Both the position numbers and the translations under genes were made by a program. A stretch of 64,000 bases of DNA, from contig JARBJD010000383.1 in the NCBI GenBank assembly GCA_033064195.1, positions 1 to 64,000 on the forward strand, in the 5' to 3' direction. This stretch comes from Blattamonas nauphoetae (Eukaryota; Preaxostyla; Oxymonadida). Under the pieces are notes generated by a model. The model did not search any database, had not been told where the DNA came from, and worked only from the letters and a program-made list of their open reading frames with translations. Shown in pieces: positions 55,019-64,000 of the stretch; the first letter of the stretch is position 1; every line of letters begins with the position of its first letter.

Positions 55019-55956
55019 ATGGGTATTGTTGACTCGAAGATATCTTCCTCCACTGATTCTCCTTGTCCTGGTATCTCTTCAGACTCTTTTTCATATTCGC
55101 CAGATTGTTCTGCTTTCCTGAATTGGAACGAAGCCAAACATGCCTCTGAACGTAAACAAGCCGTTATTTTTCGCTCTCTCGTTGCCACTTTGAAGTCACA
55201 GCCTGCACTTGATGTTGATTTGGAAGCTAAAGCCGTGAAACTTCTCGAATCTGTGATTTTCTCAACGTATTTGGGCGAAACGCTGATGAATCTTCGACCA
55301 ACTTCGTACAGTCCATTGTGGTGCTCATTTCATCACCCACTCAGGCAATCATTGAAGCTGCAATGAAGATGGTCGGAACTCTGGCAATTTTCTCTTCCAC
55401 GAAAGTCCAACTTGCCCTCTCCAAAGCTGATCTAATCCCTCAACTCATCATCACTCTCAATCCATTGTCTCTTTCATTCACCAAAGCAGTCCATATCCAC
55501 ACCAACTTCATGGAAACCATCAACCGGACAGTTTGGCCCGGTACACCAGATGATCTCGCACGACTCGGAATTGAGGATGGGAATGAGCAACAAGCTGTTC
55601 ACGAGACGGTTTTGCAGCAAGTTATCGTTCCTTCGGAGAAGTATATTTGCCATTTGTGCATGAACCGATTTTCGATCATCGATGGTGGCCTATTAGACAC
55701 TTTTCTGGAACTCCTTGCCAGACTACTCCGAATATCTCCGTATTATCAACCGACAATGGATTTCGTCCTAAATATGCCTGTCACTCTCACGATCCCAAGT
55801 TGTCTCGCATTCTGCGAGTTAGAATACTCAATCTTGTGCTTTCTGTCTGAAATGGTCTATGCACAGCGGGAAAGGAACACACAAAGGGTAGAAGTTCGAC
55901 AGATGTGGAAAACAATGCATCGAATGTTGAGAATGGAAGGCATCGAAGATATGTGA
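55019..55956 (+). pseudogene. ARM/HEAT-like family gene, copy 4, with internal deletion
   Basis: The start (SCPGI-like Ser-rich head, DCSAFLNWNEAKHASERKQA) and the rest of the family pattern are clear, but around 55255-55265 a stretch present in the other copies (between LLESV and the FLN...GR...DES segment) is missing and the frame changes. The body resumes as VLISSPTQAIIEAAMKMVGT and runs to RMEGIEDM, where UGA 55954-55956 cuts the C-terminus short of the other copies. Probably a pseudogene. Confidence 0.75.
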
Positions 55957-56600
55957 CGTTTAGGATGATGATCAGGATTAAATCAAAAACTAGTTGATAA
56001 CAAAGTGCACACAACTATCAATCTCATGTGGAGTTTAATTTTTGCATTGGAGCCCGTTTGGGCGAATGAGAGCTTTATTGTAGGTTTTATGGATTGATCG
56101 ATGATCTCTTGGAAATATCAGCAATAATTGTGAATCGCACATGAATTGATTCATTAATGGTTGTTCTCACTCTAGTATTCCTATTTGGGTTCCAGATTAG
56201 GTGGAAGGTACAACACTTTCAACAGTCTTCATTCTTCCATCCCTCTTTTCATTTTCAATCCATCATTGACAATTATCTTCTCATTCTTCGATTCCTCTTG
56301 GTCTCAATATAGTCCACTCCTAGAATTTCAGGGGAAAGTTAACTCATTCGGATAAGTATGACAATGTGGTGAGTGGGTTGAAATCAAGGAAAACGAGAAG
56401 AAGATTCACAGACACAACGGGAGAGACAGGAAAGATTCTGAAAAGTGGAAGAATTACTGGTAGAATAACAGCAAACAATACAATTTAATGAAGAAACCGA
56501 ATTGGGTTGATAGAGGATCAGTGACAAAGAGAGTTAGACAACACTAGAAAAGGGAGAACAAGAAAATTTGCGTTTCTCTAAAGATTCTTCTTAAAATGTG
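55957..56600. other. Spacer without gene
   Basis: AT-rich sequence with no open frame of note, no repeats and no recognised RNA. Confidence 0.4.
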
Positions 56601-56621
56601 ACGGGGGAACGGGGAAAAGTA

Positions 56622-56862
56622 GATGGGAGACGAGAGCGGAGGAGGGACAGCAATGGGAGACGAGAGCGGAGGAGGGACAGCAATGGGAGACGAGAGCGGA
56701 GGAGGGACAGCAAAAGGAGACGAGAGCGGAGGAGGGACAGCAAAAGGAGACGAGAGCGGAGGAGGGACACCAAAAGGAGACGACAGCGGAGGAGGGACAG
56801 CAAAAGGAGACGAGAGCGGAGGAGGGACACCAAAAGGAGACGACAGCGGAGGAGGGACGATA
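56622..56862. repeat. 30-bp tandem repeat, ~8 copies
   Basis: The unit is GACGAGAGCGGAGGAGGGAC plus AGCAAAAGGA with few variants. Because 30 is a multiple of three, long open frames appear on both strands (plus: GDESGGGTAK-type repeat; minus: Pro/Ser-rich). A shared plus frame links it to the repeat at 57090, so a repetitive protein (56623-57489) is possible but unproven. Confidence 0.88.
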
Positions 56863-57089
56863 AATGGAGTCGAGTGCGGGGAAGCAACAGTGATGGGAGA
56901 CGACAAACGAGTTAAACTGCGTAAGAAGCGTGAAAGTGAACACAACATGATGGTTGTCAAAAATGCTTTCGTTGAAGAAAACGAACTGAGTGAAGACAGT
57001 CGCATGGAGGAACAATGGGAGAGTTTTCTCGTGAAGAGATGGATGCAGATGAAAATGGAAATGAAAAAGGGCAGCTGTTGGAGGATGAT

Positions 57090-57366
57090 CGCGATGGAGA
57101 ACAGGAGGAAGGGGATGATCGCGATGGAGAACAGGAGGAAGGGGATGATCGCGATGGAGAACAGGAGGAAGGGGATGATCGCGATGGAGAACAGGAGGAA
57201 GGGGATGATCGCGATGGAGAACAGGAGGAAGGGGATGATCGCGATGGAGAACAGGAGGAAGGGGATGATCGCGATGGAGAACAGGAGGAAGGGGATGATC
57301 GCGATGGAGAACAGGAGGAAGGGGATGATCGCGATGGAGAACATGAGGAAGGGGATGATCGTGGGT
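57090..57366. repeat. 30-bp tandem repeat, ~9 copies
   Basis: The unit is GATGATCGCGATGGAGAACA plus GGAGGAAGGG, nearly identical between copies. It is open in all three plus frames and on the minus strand (IPFLLFSIAI-type repeat), so the coding strand cannot be decided. It is unrelated in sequence to the block at 56622. Confidence 0.9.
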
Positions 57367-57671
57367 GAGACCATATGCTGTTTAAAGAGGGAAAGATCGA
57401 ATTCGACGAGATTAAGTGAGCGAGAGAACTCGATTGCTGACTGGAGGAGGATGGAGGCGATGGCGATGAGGAGTGAATGTGGTAGATGATGTGGGTCGGA
57501 TGGGTGACGAGATCTCAACGGTGAATCTGCGCCAACCACCTCCACGCTGCCCCACACAGCTCATTATCTTCTGTCTGCTCCGCCAGACACTCAAGTCTTC
57601 ACATACCCCCCTCCAACAGCTTCAATATCTCCGAGGTCCAATTGAGGCGGGATGGAGTGGCTTTGGTGATA

Positions 57672-60029
57672 GTCCTGTTAGAAAACCGCAAACTGACATA
57701 AATCCGCAACCCATGTTTCAAAAAGCGCCACTGTCTTGATTTTCCATTTTGACGAGCTCACTTCATCAACTGATAGATTTGCCTCATTTTTATCGTTCAT
57801 GCGTTGAAAAACGTCCATGTCTGTTGAGTCTGGGTTCAATCAATGGGCAGTCATTCAAATCAAGATGGACGAGTCCAATACTCATGACGAGATTCATGAA
57901 GAACTGAAGAATCTCGGGTACAGGCGTCCATTTTCCTTTCCTTCAACAGAATTCCTGAACAAGGACAATGAGATTCAGCAATTGTGTTCGATCACACCTT
58001 CTGTTGCCTCAGATGCCTCTAAATGGTCAGTTCATAGAGCAAGAAAAGCAGTCATGAATGGACGACCCGTCCAAGAAAGAGGGCGCCCGCCAATTCTATA
58101 TGAAGACGAAAAGAATCAACTCGTTGAGGAAATACTTGAATTAAATGATATTGGTGTTTATCCAACGTACCACGAAATCAGCTTGATGGTATTCTTCTTG
58201 AGTTTCATAATATCTAGGTGAAAACAATTTCGGACAAACGTGAAAGCTTAGTTCACCGAGATGTTGATCCTCCGTCTCGGAGTTGGGTTTCTGAGTTTGT
58301 TAAACAGGAACCTCGCCGAAAAGGAAGCAAACCTACAGTATTGGCCCAAGCCAGAATTGCCGCTCAAACAAAATCTCATATACGACCATTTTACGAGATG
58401 CTGCAAAGACTTGATGATCCAGTTGCATACCCCCCTGCACTGCGGGTGAATTTTGATGAGACGAGTCTACTCGCCTCCCAAGCTGTCATTTCATTTCGCG
58501 TTGGACCATCGACCCGGAAAGAAGTCTTCGTCAAACCAATTAACCAAATCTTCAGCTGTACCGTGGTGTTCTTTACGTGTGCCGATGGAAGGAATTTACG
58601 GACGCATCTCATCCTACCAGACAAGTTCAACATTTCGGAAATTCAGGAGAGAGATGATGATGGAATGGTCATCCATTTCTCCCAAAAAGGGTGGATGACC
58701 AAAGAAGTCCTTTCAGAAATATTGCTGAAGTCAGTCAAACTGGATATTTTGGAAAAAAAAGAAAGAAGACATTTCCCACCCGAAGCAAGAAGTCTGCTGC
58801 TATTTGATGGGCACTCGTCCAGAAGAAATCCCGACCTGTGGCTTGAACTGGCTTCATACGGAATCGACGCTGTTTGCCTGCCTCCCAACGTTTCCGCATG
58901 GTGTCAACCAAATGACATCTATGTTAATGCGAATTTTAAAGCGGAACTCATCTCTATGGATCCCCTCCCTTCGAAGACGAAATTGGCCGCTCATTTGCCC
59001 AAATGGTTGGATAAACTCGAGTCAAAAATACAACGCAGCCTAACAATCGATTCAACCAAAGCCTCTTTTAAAGACTCGGGGGTTTTCCCGGTGAACATGG
59101 ATGTTGTTTGCCAGAATTGGAGTGAAGGAACCGGTTCTGCAAGTACGTCTCGATGTTTTGATATTACGTGCAAACTTCTTGGAAGTGCTGAAGTACAGGC
59201 ACTCTGGAGGCAAGACATTGCGAAGAAAACAAGAAAATCACCAGGCAACGAACTCGCCGGTGGTGAGGAGCGGGAACAAGCTAGGAACTTCTTCCTTCAT
59301 TCTGAATCTGTGGATGTTTCGGAAATTACAGAAGTAAATTCAAATGGTCCTGACCTTGGAGAACCCATTGAAATGACACCATCTCCAATCAACTCTCGCT
59401 CAGCATCCTCCCCATCAGCGGCATCCGCCCGCCAACCATCTTCGGGATCCACCCCACCCGCGAGCCAACCATCTTCGGGATCCTCCCCGTCCGTCCGTCA
59501 ACTGTCTTCGTCATCCTCTCCACTTGCCCGCCAACCATTGGCGACCCCCTCCCCGTCCGTCCGTCAACTGTCTTCGTCATCCTCTCCACTTGCCCGCCAA
59601 CCAGTGGCGACACCTTCCCCGTCAGCGAGTCAGCCTTCGGATGGTCAATCCGATGTTCTGATCTCTGTTGGAATTAAGTGAAAACTTGTGTTTGACGATG
59701 AATCGGAAGAGGAGAACGAACGAATGCAAATGGACAAACCACGGAAGCAGATGAGATTTGAGGACCAGAACGACTTGGATGACTATGAATATGGAAAAGA
59801 GTGGGAAATGATGAAATTGTTGACAGCCAACAGGCGGAAGAAAACATAACTTTCTTTGACCCATTTCAGTATTAATCATCACTTTCTCGCTTTTATTCAA
59901 AAAATGGGAAAATCCAAGGGAATGAGCGAAAAAGAAGGGAAAAAAGGAGTTGCCGTTTCATTGGTCTCGGTTGCGGGTTTTTAGACACTCGGTGCGGATT
60001 TCTGAACGCGGGCGGTTTTCTAACAGGAC
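57672..60029 (+). mobile_element. Pogo-like DNA transposon with TA duplication
   Basis: The ends GTCCTGTTAGAAAACCGC (57672-57689) and its reverse complement (60012-60029) are perfect inverted repeats, each flanked by TA (57670-57671, 60030-60031). Weaker similarity continues inward. The 2,358-bp element carries one spliced transposase gene. Confidence 0.88.
57817..59681 (+). CDS. Pogo/Tigger-like transposase with a 29-nt intron
   Basis: Exons 57817-58188 and 58218-59681 join in frame to about 611 residues; the intron begins GTATTCTTC and ends ATCTAG. The N-terminal helix-turn-helix region contains SVHRARKAVMNGRPVQERGR. The DDE_1 core has Asp in ALRVNFDETSLLAS and Asp in RSLLLFDGHSSRRN, with a third acid in WCQPNDIYVNANFK (35 residues between the last two). 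A Ser/Pro-rich repeated tail follows. After UGA 59679-59681 the same frame stays coding-like for ~55 acidic codons (KLVFDDESEEENERMQMDK) to a UAA near 59850, so the UGA may be a mutation or a read-through site. Confidence 0.88.
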
Positions 60030-60030
60030 T

Positions 60031-61479
60031 ATGAGTGTGAGGAAGGAGTTACGATTGGTCTCGGCCACAACCAGAATCTCCTTTGCTTCCAATCCCACAT
60101 CATTAGACACAACACACAGCTACACAAACACACGCCTGTTCTCGTCTCCCTCGACTTCTCGCATCCGTGGGCGGAGTGAGATACAACTGGTTGAGGAGGA
60201 GAAGCACCAGGTTGTGGAGGAGAAGCACCAGGTTGTGGAGGATAAGCAATATGATGTGGAGGAGAAGCAACATGATGTGGAGGAGAAGCAACATGATGTG
60301 GAGGAGAAGCAACATGATGTGGAGGAGAAGCAACATGATGTGGAGGAGAAGCAACATGATGTGGAGGAGAAGCAACATGATGTGGAGGAGAAGCAACATG
60401 ATGTGGAGGAGAAGCACCAGGTTGTGGAGGAGAAACACCAGGTTGTGGAGGAGAAGCACCAGGATGTGGAGGAGAAGCAACATGATGTGGAGGAGAAGCA
60501 CCAGGATGTGGATGAGAAGCACCAGGTTGTGGAGGAGAAGCAACAGGATGTGGAGGAGAAGCACCAGGATGTGGAGGAGAAGCACCAGGTTGTGGAGGAG
60601 AAGCACCAGGATGTGGAGGAGAAGCACCAGGATGTGGAGGAGAAGCACCAGGATGTGGAGGAGAAGCACCAGGATGTGGAGGAGAAGCACCAGGATGTGG
60701 AGGAGAAGCACCAGGATGTGGAGGAGAAGCACCAGGATGTGGAGGAGAAGCAACATGATGTGGAGGATAAGCAATATGATGTGGAGGAGAAGCAACATGA
60801 TGTGGAGGAGAAGCACCAGGTTGTGGAGGAGAAGCACCAGGATGTGGATGAGAAGCACCAGGTTGTGGAGGAGAAGCAACAGGATGTGGAGGAGAAGCAC
60901 CAGGATGTGGAGGAGAAGCACCAGGATGTGGAGGAGAAGCACCAGGTTGTGGAGGAGAAGCACCAGGATGTGGAGGAGAAGCACCAGGATGTGGAGGAGA
61001 AGCACCAGGATGTGGAGGAGAAGCACCAGGATGTGGAGGAGAAGCACCAGGATGTGGAGGAGAAGCACCAGGATGTGGAGGAGAAGCACCAGGATGTGGA
61101 GGAGAAGCACCAGGATGTGGAGGAGAAGCACCAGGATGTGGAGGAGAAGCACCAGGATGTGGAGGAGAAGCACCAGGTTGTGGAGGAGAAGCACCAGGTT
61201 GTGGAGGAGAAGCACCAGGATGTGGAGGAGAAGCAACATGATGTGGAGGTGAAGCACCAGGTTGTGGAGGAGAAGCACCAGGATGTGGAGGAGAAGCACC
61301 AGGATGTGGAGGAGAAGCACCAGGTTGTGGAGGAGAAGCACCAGGATGTGGAGGAGAAGCACCAGGATGTGGAGGAGAAGCAACATGATGTGGAGGAGAA
61401 GCAACATGATGTGGAGGAGAAGCACCAGGATGTTGTCATCGACACCAACTTCATTCCCCCATATCGCGAGCTCAATTGA
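60031..61479 (+). CDS. Possible heptad-repeat protein (VEEKHQD)n
   Basis: One plus frame reads the 21-bp array as a 7-residue repeat (V-E-E-K-H-Q-D/V) with a head ([16 protein letters not shown]) and a short end before UGA 61477-61479. A seven-residue period suits a coiled coil, but Val at only one position per heptad makes it weak. The ATG abuts the right TA of the pogo-like element. Another frame through the array (WRRSTRM repeats) connects to the coding-like stretch at 61.5 kb if UAA is sense. The frame choice is unsure. Confidence 0.3.
   Translation: MSVRKELRLVSATTRISFASNPTSLDTTHSYTNTRLFSSPSTSRIRGRSEIQLVEEEKHQVVEEKHQVVEDKQYDVEEKQHDVEEKQHDVEEKQHDVEEKQHDVEEKQHDVEEKQHDVEEKQHDVEEKHQVVEEKHQVVEEKHQDVEEKQHDVEEKHQDVDEKHQVVEEKQQDVEEKHQDVEEKHQVVEEKHQDVEEKHQDVEEKHQDVEEKHQDVEEKHQDVEEKHQDVEEKHQDVEEKQHDVEDKQYDVEEKQHDVEEKHQVVEEKHQDVDEKHQVVEEKQQDVEEKHQDVEEKHQDVEEKHQVVEEKHQDVEEKHQDVEEKHQDVEEKHQDVEEKHQDVEEKHQDVEEKHQDVEEKHQDVEEKHQDVEEKHQDVEEKHQVVEEKHQVVEEKHQDVEEKQHDVEVKHQVVEEKHQDVEEKHQDVEEKHQVVEEKHQDVEEKHQDVEEKQHDVEEKQHDVEEKHQDVVIDTNFIPPYRELN
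60181..61434. repeat. 21-bp tandem repeat, ~59 copies
   Basis: The unit is GAGGAGAAGCACCAGGATGT plus G, with alternatives CAACATGATGTG and CACCAGGTTGTG. The variant order itself repeats in blocks, showing segmental amplification. Because 21 is a multiple of three, at least two plus frames and two minus frames are open through the array. Confidence 0.95.
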
Positions 61480-62040
61480 GATTGTTTCAGTTCGTCTCTC
61501 ATTATTTGCTGCATAAGTTTTAGTATTCGTGTAAAACATTATCGAAGTGGACAATGAACGTGAAGGCCTGTTTGAGTTCGAAAATGAGTGCGACAAAACG
61601 GATGAAGAACAAAGAGAGATCAAAGATATGCATGGAGATCAGATGGGGACAGACCACAAGGACAGACAACAACGAGAGAGGAAATGAAGATGAACATTGA
61701 ATTTGACGGGAAGAGAGCAAAAACAGAAAGATGATGAACAACAAAGGATTTATGAGATAGTTGAAGAAGATAAAAGACGAAAACAGGAGAAAGATGTCGT
61801 GTGCGATGTAGATTTTAGTGATGCAATCGAATGGGCAGATAAAGATGGACAGAGAGACATGTAAGAGGATATCACCATGGAATATGAATAGAAGAGGAGG
61901 AAATAAAAGAAGAGATGATAAACCGAGCTATTCAAACGGATTTAAGGTGAAGAACGAGAAAAGCGAGAATATGAAATATCTATCCGACAAATTTGTCTAG
62001 AAATTGAAATACCGTTCCGTGTGAGTGTCTAATGAGTATG
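61480..62040 (+). CDS. Charged coding remnant with in-frame UAR codons
   Basis: Plus-strand pieces read NIIEVDNEREGLFEFENECD, then IYEIVEEDKRRKQEKDVVCD, then DGQRDM-UAA-EDITMEYE-UAG-KRRK-UAA-KKR. After a UGA in the same frame comes TELFKRIQGEEREKREYEIS. The highly acidic/basic composition and continuity across UAA/UAG suggest real coding under UAR = Gln. The frame changes between pieces, so it is a fragment or has unrecognised introns. Confidence 0.33.
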
Positions 62041-64000
62041 TACCGATTTTAAACGAAATCTGTTGGACCGTTTTGGAGGAAAGTGGAACAAAGTTGGAAC
62101 TCCACAAGACTTGATACTGAGTTTGGAACCATCAAAACGAGAACAAAAATTAGAAAAATAGGGAATCGTACCTCAATAATTGATTTTGGGCGATCTAGAT
62201 GCAGAATAGGTTGGTTTGCTCGCATGGAGATGTCGTTTCAGGGATGGTCCAGTCATTCGAATAGAAATCGGGATCGACCGCTCACATTAACTGGAGAAAA
62301 AAATCAAAACCATGAAAGAAATAAAGATGAGGACTTTTGAGAAGGATATGATGGAAGGATGGTGTGTGAAAGATGACACGCAGATCATTACAAAAAAATG
62401 AAGAACAAAGGCAACATCATCAGGATACCATCAATACCAAGGTCCAATGCAGTTCAACGAAGCAAAATGCGAGTCCTCATCCATTAACTTCCAATGGTTG
62501 CCAAATCATCTCCTGAAAGATCGATGACAAATCGACAGAAGAAGGACATCTTGCGAGACATCATGACAAGTTCTAGACGAACATCAAGTTTAATAATCGA
62601 AAGATACATACTATCGCACGTCAAAGAAGTTGTTTCTCATTTTTGAACAAGAGTCCCTATAAATTTGTGTTTTTCACAGCTCTCACAAATGACATATATT
62701 TGAACAAACCCATTCCCTGTGACATGAAGAAAGTGTCAAGAGTTCATCCTATCACATTCATCAGTTTTGAAGTCAGTAGTATAGTAGACGATTTGGGAAC
62801 CAGATTGAAATAGTCGTTGAAATCAGAAACGAAAAGTCAATTCCGATTGACCATTTCTAAATCTTGTATTAAAAGGAATTTAGGCCATTTCAATGATGCC
62901 AATATTTGACCTAAATTCCAAAAATATGTCCAATATTTCGACCTCATTTTAAGCGTCAATTTTGAAGCAAATTTTTGATATATTCCAAAAATGTTGTCAC
63001 TTTTTTCGATGATTTTTCACTTTTGAACTCGAACAAAGTGAATCCAACTTGAGAACCACTTCGAAAAAAATCGAAAAAAATTCTAAAATGTCGAGGACGA
63101 TGTGAGTCGTCGATCAAAACAATCCCGATGAAAATCGGTTGAGAATTCGTGGAGCTACGTACCGAACTGTGATCAAAAAGTGACAAAAAGTCGATTTTCA
63201 GATTTCGCTACGAACCACTACTTTATGTCTCAAATTCACCTCAAACACCTTCTAAAATTACAAAATCGATTTCGAAAGGTGAAATTCGCGATAAAAAACA
63301 CTTTTTGGAAAAAAGTTTGATCCGACCCATTGAGGATTTTTTACGAGTCGAATTTTTCGAGATACGGTATGGACCCTGTCTTCCATCATCTTTCGCTCAG
63401 GAATCGTCCTCTTATGACGCCTTTTGTGTTAGATTGGATAAAAACGCCTTCTGGCGACTTTAGGTACGAACCTTTTCACGTCACGATCGTTTCGACAATT
63501 TTTGTCAATTTTCGTTTTTAACGTTAGATCTTCTAAATTATGCACATTCGCGTCATAGCGACGCTTTTTGAGATTTCCTGTTTTCCCACTTCATTAGTTC
63601 TCTTTTTTGCACACACCTTTGATTCATCACATTTTCACCTCACTTTCAATCACCGTCTGTTTTTTACGCGTTTTCACACACAGCACATCCTTTCTCACGT
63701 TCTGAGGAAGGAGTGGTTGAATTTTTAACACTTTTGTTCGGTACTTTTCTATAAAGTTGATTTTACGTGTTTTTCCTCATATCTTGTCTTCACGTTTGTC
63801 TTAACAAAACTCGTTTCAATACATTTCAGAACACATCTCGTTTGTTCCATTTCACATATTGTCTGTTCATAAGACTCTCTCATTTCCCTCATTTCACAAC
63901 CCTTTTTCCGTCGTTCACACCTCACGAGCACATCATTTTGTCTTCATTGTTTTTGACTTTTTGCTTAATTTGACAAAAGAGATTGAAACAAGGTACAATG
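62041..64000. other. Right-end region without recognised features
   Basis: AT-rich sequence with only short open frames (up to 85 codons). I see no TIRs, tandem repeats, tRNA-like cloverleaf or known domain. Confidence 0.4.

Noticed and set aside
56544-57557. 337-codon minus-strand ORF with IPFLLFSIAI repeats
   Set aside because: Antisense counterpart of two 30-bp repeats; the plus strand is equally open, so there is no ground to prefer it.
60103-61623. Minus-strand ORFs of 464-506 codons over the 21-bp repeat
   Set aside because: The repeat unit is a multiple of three and lacks stops on both strands, so these frames carry no information on coding.

Overview
The window looks like nuclear DNA of an anaerobic flagellate of the oxymonad/Preaxostyla type, most like Blattamonas. 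This rests on remembered family resemblance: an expanded ~360-residue helical-repeat family, beta-helix receptors with a degenerate kinase tail ending in an R-W-(Q/R)-A-P-E motif, very short GT-AG introns, and in-frame UAA/UAG codons where glutamine fits. No database was searched. The confident host genes all end in UGA, while several coding regions continue through UAG or UAA, so a code with UAR = Gln and UGA as the stop fits best.

Layout. 0.3-1.5 kb is unusually rich in hairpins. 1.5-2.5 kb holds a spliced gene of unknown function and 2.6-3.3 kb a minisatellite. 6.3-9.3 kb is an anoctamin/TMEM16 gene. 9.65-15.1 kb is a Tc1/mariner-like transposon with inverted 21-bp iterons. Its transposase is split by a 3.4-kb hAT-like element flanked by an 8-bp duplication. 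A decayed pogo-type transposase follows, then a 5'-truncated membrane pseudokinase (16.7-20.2 kb), a 1.3-kb mariner-like terminal-inverted-repeat (TIR) element (21.1-22.5 kb) and a seven-exon AREL1-like HECT ubiquitin ligase (22.5-26.0 kb). At 26.8-35.8 kb two full-length receptor pseudokinases stand head to head. A long propeller-like/coiled-coil protein (36.5-40.7 kb) and a small spliced membrane protein (41.3-42.1 kb) come next.

From 42 to 56 kb four paralogues of the ARM-like family lie in tandem. Copy 1 is intact. Copy 2 is interrupted by a 2.0-kb element with an 8-bp duplication. Copy 3 is interrupted by a 1.1-kb element with a 4-bp duplication. Copy 4 has an internal deletion, and an intact Tc1-like transposon with 48-bp perfect TIRs sits just upstream of it. 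56.6-62 kb holds two 30-bp repeat blocks, an apparently complete pogo-like element with an intron (57.7-60.0 kb), a 1.25-kb array of a 21-bp repeat, and a UAR-containing coding remnant. The last 2 kb show nothing recognisable.

The genes do not form an operon-like system. The strongest stories are the stop-codon reassignment, the dense nested DNA-transposon landscape with readable target duplications, and the family of receptor-like proteins whose kinase domain lacks the canonical catalytic motifs.
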